Part shown: positions 60,788-64,000 of the stretch, piece by piece
Layout: every line of letters begins with the position of its first letter
Numbering within the stretch: position 1 is the stretch's first letter
Origin: JBBIPA01 sp963820495
Lineage (GTDB): Bacteria; Chloroflexota; Dehalococcoidia; GIF9; UBA5629
Reading direction: 5' to 3'
Length of the DNA: 64,000 nucleotides
Assembly: GCA_963820495.1 (NCBI GenBank)
Contig: CAWGAF010000001.1
Coordinates: forward strand, 496,001 to 560,000
The notes under the pieces: generated by a model
Databases searched by the model: none
What the model was told of the DNA's origin: nothing
What the model saw: the letters and a program-made list of their open reading frames with translations, nothing else
Translations under genes and position numbers: made by a program

Positions 60788-61021
60788 TTCAATCTCCCCC
60801 TGTTCATGAATCGAGAAGGCTCACTTAACCTCATACACCTTAAGAACTTCGTCGCCTTAATTAGAGCGAAAGCATCGCTTTCGTTTCTCGAAGGAGAACT
60901 AATAATTGGATTTTCGATAACGATCTGTGCAATTTCTAGTATAGTATACTCAAATGAGAACGGGAGTCAATAGTCTTTGGTATTTGTTTGGGAATTAGGA
61001 GTTGCAGCCTTTGTACCACCT
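60788..61021. other. Non-coding stretch
   Basis: No gene recognised. It holds a dyad GAGCGAAAGC/GCTTTCGTTTCTC near 60864-60889 and an A+T-rich AGTATAGTATACTCAAATGAG. It precedes the conserved leader of the micro-protein genes. Confidence 0.4.
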
Positions 61022-61145
61022 AAAAGTACTAAGACTAAATGCTGATAGTAGTCAACCATTCGTCTTAGGCACATATTACGAGGCAAAATCATACGTATGC
61101 CCGATACACAGCAAACCCTGAATAATAGATAATATAAATAGAAAG
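61022..61145 (+). promoter_or_regulatory. Conserved leader, copy 1
   Basis: About 125 bp that recurs at 61522-61645 with the same spacing of blocks: AAAAGTACTAAGACTAAATGC, CATATTACGAGGCAAAATCA, TACGTATGCCCGATACACAG and TAATAGATAATATA. CTAAGAC and GTCTTAG words form a dyad around a ~20-bp centre. It lies 77 bp before the first micro-protein start. Confidence 0.7.
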
Positions 61146-61221
61146 TTTTAAGTTAGTCATAAACCTTTAGCAAAATAGCTCGTTATAAATAATGAAAGCA
61201 GAAAACAAGGAGGAAGAAGAG

Positions 61222-61350
61222 ATGAATAATAAGAAACTGTTAAACATAATCGGCGGAGACAGACAGCTTTTGGGGTTGTTCAGTGGGGTTGTTCTCAGCG
61301 CTTTTGCCCTGCTCAGCGTCGTAGTTGCCGCAGGTGTCTGGTATTTATAA
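61222..61350 (+). CDS. Single-TM micro-protein, paralogue 1
   Basis: 42 residues: MNNKKLLNIIGGDRQLLGLF then SGVVLSAFALLSVVVAAGVWYL. A basic N-terminus and Asp-Arg precede one C-terminal membrane helix ending in Trp-Tyr-Leu. AAGGAGGAAGAAG provides a strong ribosome binding site. Two paralogues follow at 61688 and 61944. A hairpin terminator (61379-61408) follows. No known family recognised; too short for most gene finders. Confidence 0.8.
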   Translation: MNNKKLLNIIGGDRQLLGLFSGVVLSAFALLSVVVAAGVWYL

Positions 61351-61378
61351 AAATTAATCCGTAAGACTACTTAAGATT

Positions 61379-61408
61379 AGAGGCAAGGCAGTTTCCTGCT
61401 TTGCCTCT
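61379..61408 (+). terminator. Terminator after micro-protein 1
   Basis: AGAGGCAAGGCAG, loop TTTC, CTGCTTTGCCTCT followed by TCTCATTT. 13-bp stem with one mismatch. Its word GAGGCAAG recurs in the terminator after micro-protein 3. Confidence 0.75.
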
Positions 61409-61521
61409 TCTCATTTCTGTGAAATTCAACTGCCTGAAGATGCCCCTGCTGTTCCATAATCCATAAACGTCTCTTCAACTATCATTTTAGACACCGTTCA
61501 CTTTAAATTTCTCTTTCCCCC

Positions 61522-61645
61522 AAAAGCACTAGGACTAAATGCGGATGGTATTTACCCATTCGGCGTAGATACATATTACGATGCAAAATCATACGTATTC
61601 CCGATACACAGCGAGCATTGGGTGATAGATAATATACCCAGAAGG
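61522..61645 (+). promoter_or_regulatory. Conserved leader, copy 2
   Basis: Exactly 500 bp after copy 1, ungapped over most of its length: AAAAGCACTAGGACTAAATGC, CATATTACGATGCAAAATCA, TACGTATTCCCGATACACAG, GATAGATAATATA. Ends 42 bp before the second micro-protein start. Confidence 0.7.
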
Positions 61646-61687
61646 AAGTTCTCAATAATGAAAACAGGAAACAAGGAGGAAAAAGAA

Positions 61688-61816
61688 ATGAACAGCAAGA
61701 ATCTCCTAAATATACTCAGAGTCGATAGGCAGTTATTAGCCATGTTCAGCGGTATCCTTTTCAGCTTTGTGATTATGATCAGTCTGGCGGTTACCGCAGG
61801 TATCTGGTACCTATAA
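61688..61816 (+). CDS. Single-TM micro-protein, paralogue 2
   Basis: 42 residues: MNSKNLLNILRVDRQLLAMF then SGILFSFVIMISLAVTAGIWYL. The start at 61688 is preferred over an in-frame ATG at 61622 because AAGGAGGA lies 7 bp before it and because the size then equals that of the paralogue. Shares DRQLL-x-x-FSG and TAG-x-WYL with copy 1. Confidence 0.8.
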   Translation: MNSKNLLNILRVDRQLLAMFSGILFSFVIMISLAVTAGIWYL

Positions 61817-61943
61817 TTCGAGTTGCCTCATCTGGGATGGTACTAAGATACTACACCAAATAGTACTGATGGGTGATTTACTAGCGAAGCTACCAGAAAT
61901 ATAATGGTAGTGGAAATAAAAATAAAGGGACAGGAGCGAAGAA

Positions 61944-62075
61944 ATGATCAACCGAACCAGTATCTTAGCCAGAGTCAGTCACGACAGAGGATTGCTAGCA
62001 TTGTTCAGCGGCATCATCTTCACTTTCATCGTCCTGATCAGTCTGATAGTTACCGCAGGTATGTGGTTTTCATAA
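61944..62075 (+). CDS. Single-TM micro-protein, paralogue 3
   Basis: 43 residues: MINRTSILARVSHDRGLLAL then FSGIIFTFIVLISLIVTAGM and WFS. Keeps DRxLL-x-x-FSG and VTAG-x-W. Preceded by CAGGAG. Its upstream region is short and holds TACTAAGATACTA, a reduced version of the leader word. A strong terminator follows at 62101. Confidence 0.78.
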   Translation: MINRTSILARVSHDRGLLALFSGIIFTFIVLISLIVTAGMWFS

Positions 62076-62100
62076 ACATTCGTCATTATTATTCCTCCTC

Positions 62101-62135
62101 AAGGAGAGGCAAGACTGGGAGTCTTGCCTCTCCTT
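62101..62135. terminator. Strong bidirectional terminator
   Basis: AAGGAGAGGCAAGAC, 5-nt loop, GTCTTGCCTCTCCTT; perfect 15-bp stem followed by ATTTT on the plus strand. Serves micro-protein 3 and the convergent radical SAM gene. Confidence 0.9.
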
Positions 62136-62139
62136 ATTT

Positions 62140-63270
62140 TCAGCGGAGGTTGCTTATCTTGAGTGGTTTACAGGTTATTAGGGCAGGTCGCCTGCAGGGA
62201 GGTTTAGGCAGGTCTCGACAGGAAATATGGCAATTGGCAGTACAGCCCACAACTGGATAGAACTTGCCTCCCAATCCTTTCCTGGTAAAGGGGAGAGGCA
62301 TTCCTTCACAGTGTGGAATTCCCCGGGAATCGCTGAGTCTGGCGGGGAGTTCCTGGCAGGTAGCATAGGTCATACCTTTGGCTTCAACCAGCACTCTGAC
62401 TTTTCGGTGGAAATCAAGCCTCAGATCACGGCGCAGCATATATCCCTGTCCCGCCCAGTTTTTTCCGTACAGATATTCCTCTGCAAACTTTTCAGCCAGC
62501 GGCGGCGAATAGGCATGGATAATATCACGCACCCGCTGCCATGATCCCTTGCCCTGGCTAAAATCACCGCGGCCTGGTTTCTTGGACAATCTACCAGTAC
62601 TGGAGATAACATGTTTGATGCCAGATGCGCCGAAGGTGGCAACCAAATCAGCAATCTCACGGAACCAGCTTTCACCATACAGCGCCTGGAAAAGGTGAAT
62701 GAACACAGGGTCAAGGCGAGCTATAGTACGGACGCCCAGATGGGAAAACCTATTAATGGCAACCAGCCTGGCATAGAAAGGTGGCGCCTTAGGAGAGAGA
62801 AGCTGCAGGATTTCTGCAGTTCCTTCAATGGTGATGGCAATAAGCTTGGGCTCGTATTCGGCAAACCCAGGTATTTCCAGCAGGAAAGAGGGGTCGCCCT
62901 TGGTGGTAATGGCAAAGGAGACACCGTAGTTCATTAGAAGTCTTACCAATCTTTTGACCTCTGATTTTAGCTCCGGTATATCCTGGCAGGGGTCAGAAAT
63001 ATTGGAGATGGAAACAGGAGGGCAAATACTCAGCTTTTTAAGGTCTTTTTCCACCAACTCGGGCAAGTTATTGTAGACCAGAGTATCTTCGGAGTAGTTA
63101 GAATAGATGGACTCCCGGGCATAGCAATAAAGGCACTGATGAAGGCAGTGGTTTGGCCCCGGCGGAGTGACATTGATAATCCAGCAGTGGAAGCACTTAC
63201 GGCGGGGATGAGAATAGGGAAAATCGTGGAACGTAGAGCCTTTCTTGGCGATCAGCCTAATATTTGGCAT
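62140..63270 (-). CDS. SplB-like radical SAM protein
   Basis: 376 residues. CLHQCLYCYA has the radical SAM cluster cysteines at 42, 46 and 49 (CxxxCxxC); a CFHCW pair just before it may bind an extra metal. SISNISDPCQDIPELKSEVK, SFAITTKGDPSFLLEI and LIAITIEGTAEILQLLSPKA fit the SplB/spore photoproduct lyase-like family (the last includes the conserved ExxE-like region). The C-terminal CTANCHISCRDLPKPPC adds four more Cys and could hold another cluster. Not a sporulation gene here; repair or other radical chemistry possible. Confidence 0.82.
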   Translation of the reverse strand: MPNIRLIAKKGSTFHDFPYSHPRRKCFHCWIINVTPPGPNHCLHQCLYCYARESIYSNYSEDTLVYNNLPELVEKDLKKLSICPPVSISNISDPCQDIPELKSEVKRLVRLLMNYGVSFAITTKGDPSFLLEIPGFAEYEPKLIAITIEGTAEILQLLSPKAPPFYARLVAINRFSHLGVRTIARLDPVFIHLFQALYGESWFREIADLVATFGASGIKHVISSTGRLSKKPGRGDFSQGKGSWQRVRDIIHAYSPPLAEKFAEEYLYGKNWAGQGYMLRRDLRLDFHRKVRVLVEAKGMTYATCQELPARLSDSRGIPHCEGMPLPFTRKGLGGKFYPVVGCTANCHISCRDLPKPPCRRPALITCKPLKISNLR

Positions 63271-63288
63271 CCTCAGGCTTAGTGTAAT

Positions 63289-63792
63289 TTAAAATCCTTC
63301 CTGCTTGTACTTTCGGGTTAGCCTGGAATAAGCATCTATTGCGTGCTTTAGTTGGGCCAGATGCTGCGGCGATATTTCGCTCTTTCTCCCCGGCACGCCT
63401 ACAACTAATGACCTGTCTGGTATCTTGGTCTCTGGTGCCACTACTGAGCCAGCGCCAACCATACAGTAATTACCTATCTCGGCACCATCAAGAACTGTGG
63501 CATTATTGCCGATGACAACATTGCTGCCGATTCTTTTGCAGTGAATGACAGCAGTATGACCCACAATGACATTATCTCCGATCACCAACTCCTCTTCAGC
63601 GTGGATAACACAGTTATCCTGTATGCTGACATTATTCCCTATTTTTATCCTGGCCATGTCACCCCTGATAACCACTCCTGGCCAGATGCTGGAGTCTTCA
63701 CCGATCTCTACATCACCGATAATGCAGGCGTTTTCATGGACTAGCGCCGAAGGTGCTATTCTAGGGGTCTTATCATCAAAGCTTTTTATCAT
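63289..63792 (-). CDS. Gamma carbonic anhydrase family protein
   Basis: 167 residues of left-handed beta helix: ACIIGDVEIGEDSSIWPGVV, RGDMARIKIGNNVSIQDNCV, with the three zinc-ligand His in CVIHAEEE, VGHTAVIHC. GNNATVLDGAEIGNYCMVGA and VPGRKSEIS complete the family. May be an active carbonic anhydrase or a YrdA/PaaY-like relative. 18 bp upstream of the SplB-like gene on the same strand. Confidence 0.93.
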   Translation of the reverse strand: MIKSFDDKTPRIAPSALVHENACIIGDVEIGEDSSIWPGVVIRGDMARIKIGNNVSIQDNCVIHAEEELVIGDNVIVGHTAVIHCKRIGSNVVIGNNATVLDGAEIGNYCMVGAGSVVAPETKIPDRSLVVGVPGRKSEISPQHLAQLKHAIDAYSRLTRKYKQEGF

Positions 63793-63870
63793 TCCTAACT
63801 TTATTAATGGTTGCTTTGTATATTATACCCTACCTTTTCCCTTGTCATTGTAAGCACCTTTTTTTCTTGC

Positions 63871-63955
63871 CCTTTCGAGTCCCGATGCAATCGGGACGAA
63901 GCAATCGTTATGCCTAAATGTAAGGGCGTTCCTTCAGGTGCGCCCTAGGGCAGGG
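63871..63955. repeat. Family C and family A repeats side by side
   Basis: GAGTCCCGATGCAATCGGGA then CGAAGCAATCG (63875-63908), followed by the third copy of the family A hairpin, TAAGGGCGTTCCTTCAGGTG and CGCCCTAGGG (63921-63955). Non-coding to the end of the window. Confidence 0.65.
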
Positions 63956-64000
63956 CTGTAATACCCTGCCCTCTTAACCTTGTTTTCCTTTTATTGACAG

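Noticed and set aside
61622..61816. 64-residue version of micro-protein 2
   Set aside because: The extra 22 residues come from the conserved non-coding leader, which has stop codons in the equivalent frame upstream of paralogue 1 and lacks a ribosome binding site.

Overview
The window is ordinary-density bacterial chromosome of intermediate G+C with several visibly A+T-richer islands. No rRNA or complete tRNA is present, so the organism has to be inferred from gene content. A cytoplasmic-type group 1/2 [NiFe] hydrogenase in one operon with MetV and MetF, Feo iron uptake, several PKD/DUF11/TPR surface proteins, intergenic hairpin repeats, and no outer-membrane or flagellar genes suggest a strict anaerobe of the Chloroflexota (Dehalococcoidia-like). 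This is an inference of moderate confidence.

Layout. 1-5462 (minus strand): two MFS transporters, an iron-containing alcohol dehydrogenase, an SDR and a sugar-nucleotide transferase. 5624-7740 (plus): a TetR-like protein that has lost its DNA-binding domain but keeps an operator-like palindrome upstream, then DegV and an alpha/beta hydrolase. 7894-10174 (minus): DEAD-box helicase, RRM protein, ribosomal protein S21 and a zinc-ribbon protein, an RNA/cold-adaptation-like cluster. 10458-15324: small hypothetical proteins, a transposase relic, an orphan RelA/SpoT-domain protein, and two surface or membrane proteins (zinc-ribbon/Pro-rich and PKD lipoprotein). 15551-21725: hypF, hypC, a TPR lipoprotein, hypD and hypE; hypD carries one and hypE two apparent +1 frameshifts, all in short homopolymers. 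21856-24290: a compact element bounded by 39-bp imperfect inverted repeats that carries four co-directional genes, including a DDE transposase. 24320-29058: promoter and operon for hydrogenase small and large subunits, maturation protease, metV and metF. 29175-33255: MFS, Lrp-type ligand domain, HIT, IspH, PlsC-like acyltransferase. 33614-36752: a glycosyltransferase with C-terminal MshEN (c-di-GMP-type) domains next to a WecB epimerase, bracketed by a 323-bp direct repeat made of the 5' end of the acyltransferase gene. 37533-39023: DUF11 surface protein. 39121-43708: a segment bounded by two copies of a repeat ending in tRNA 3'-half sequence, holding a PIN-like protein, a hemerythrin-like protein, an ABC exporter and a peptidase relic. 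Next to it lies a 989-residue NACHT (NLR-like) protein. 47441-52913: TPR lipoprotein, fur-feoA-feoB, and two beta-oxidation enzymes. 53232-60161: a small Cys-rich protein, CNNM/CorC protein, DUF2344 protein, M48 protease, histidine phosphatase, TilS, Smr-domain protein and HDAC-family deacylase. 61022-62135: three paralogous 42-43-residue single-pass membrane peptides, two of them behind a conserved leader of about 125 bp. 62140-63792: SplB-like radical SAM protein and gamma carbonic anhydrase.

The strongest candidates for undescribed biology are the four-gene element at 21856-24290 and the tandem micro-protein family at 61022-62135. After those come the NACHT/tRNA-fragment island and the hydrogenase-MetVF operon.
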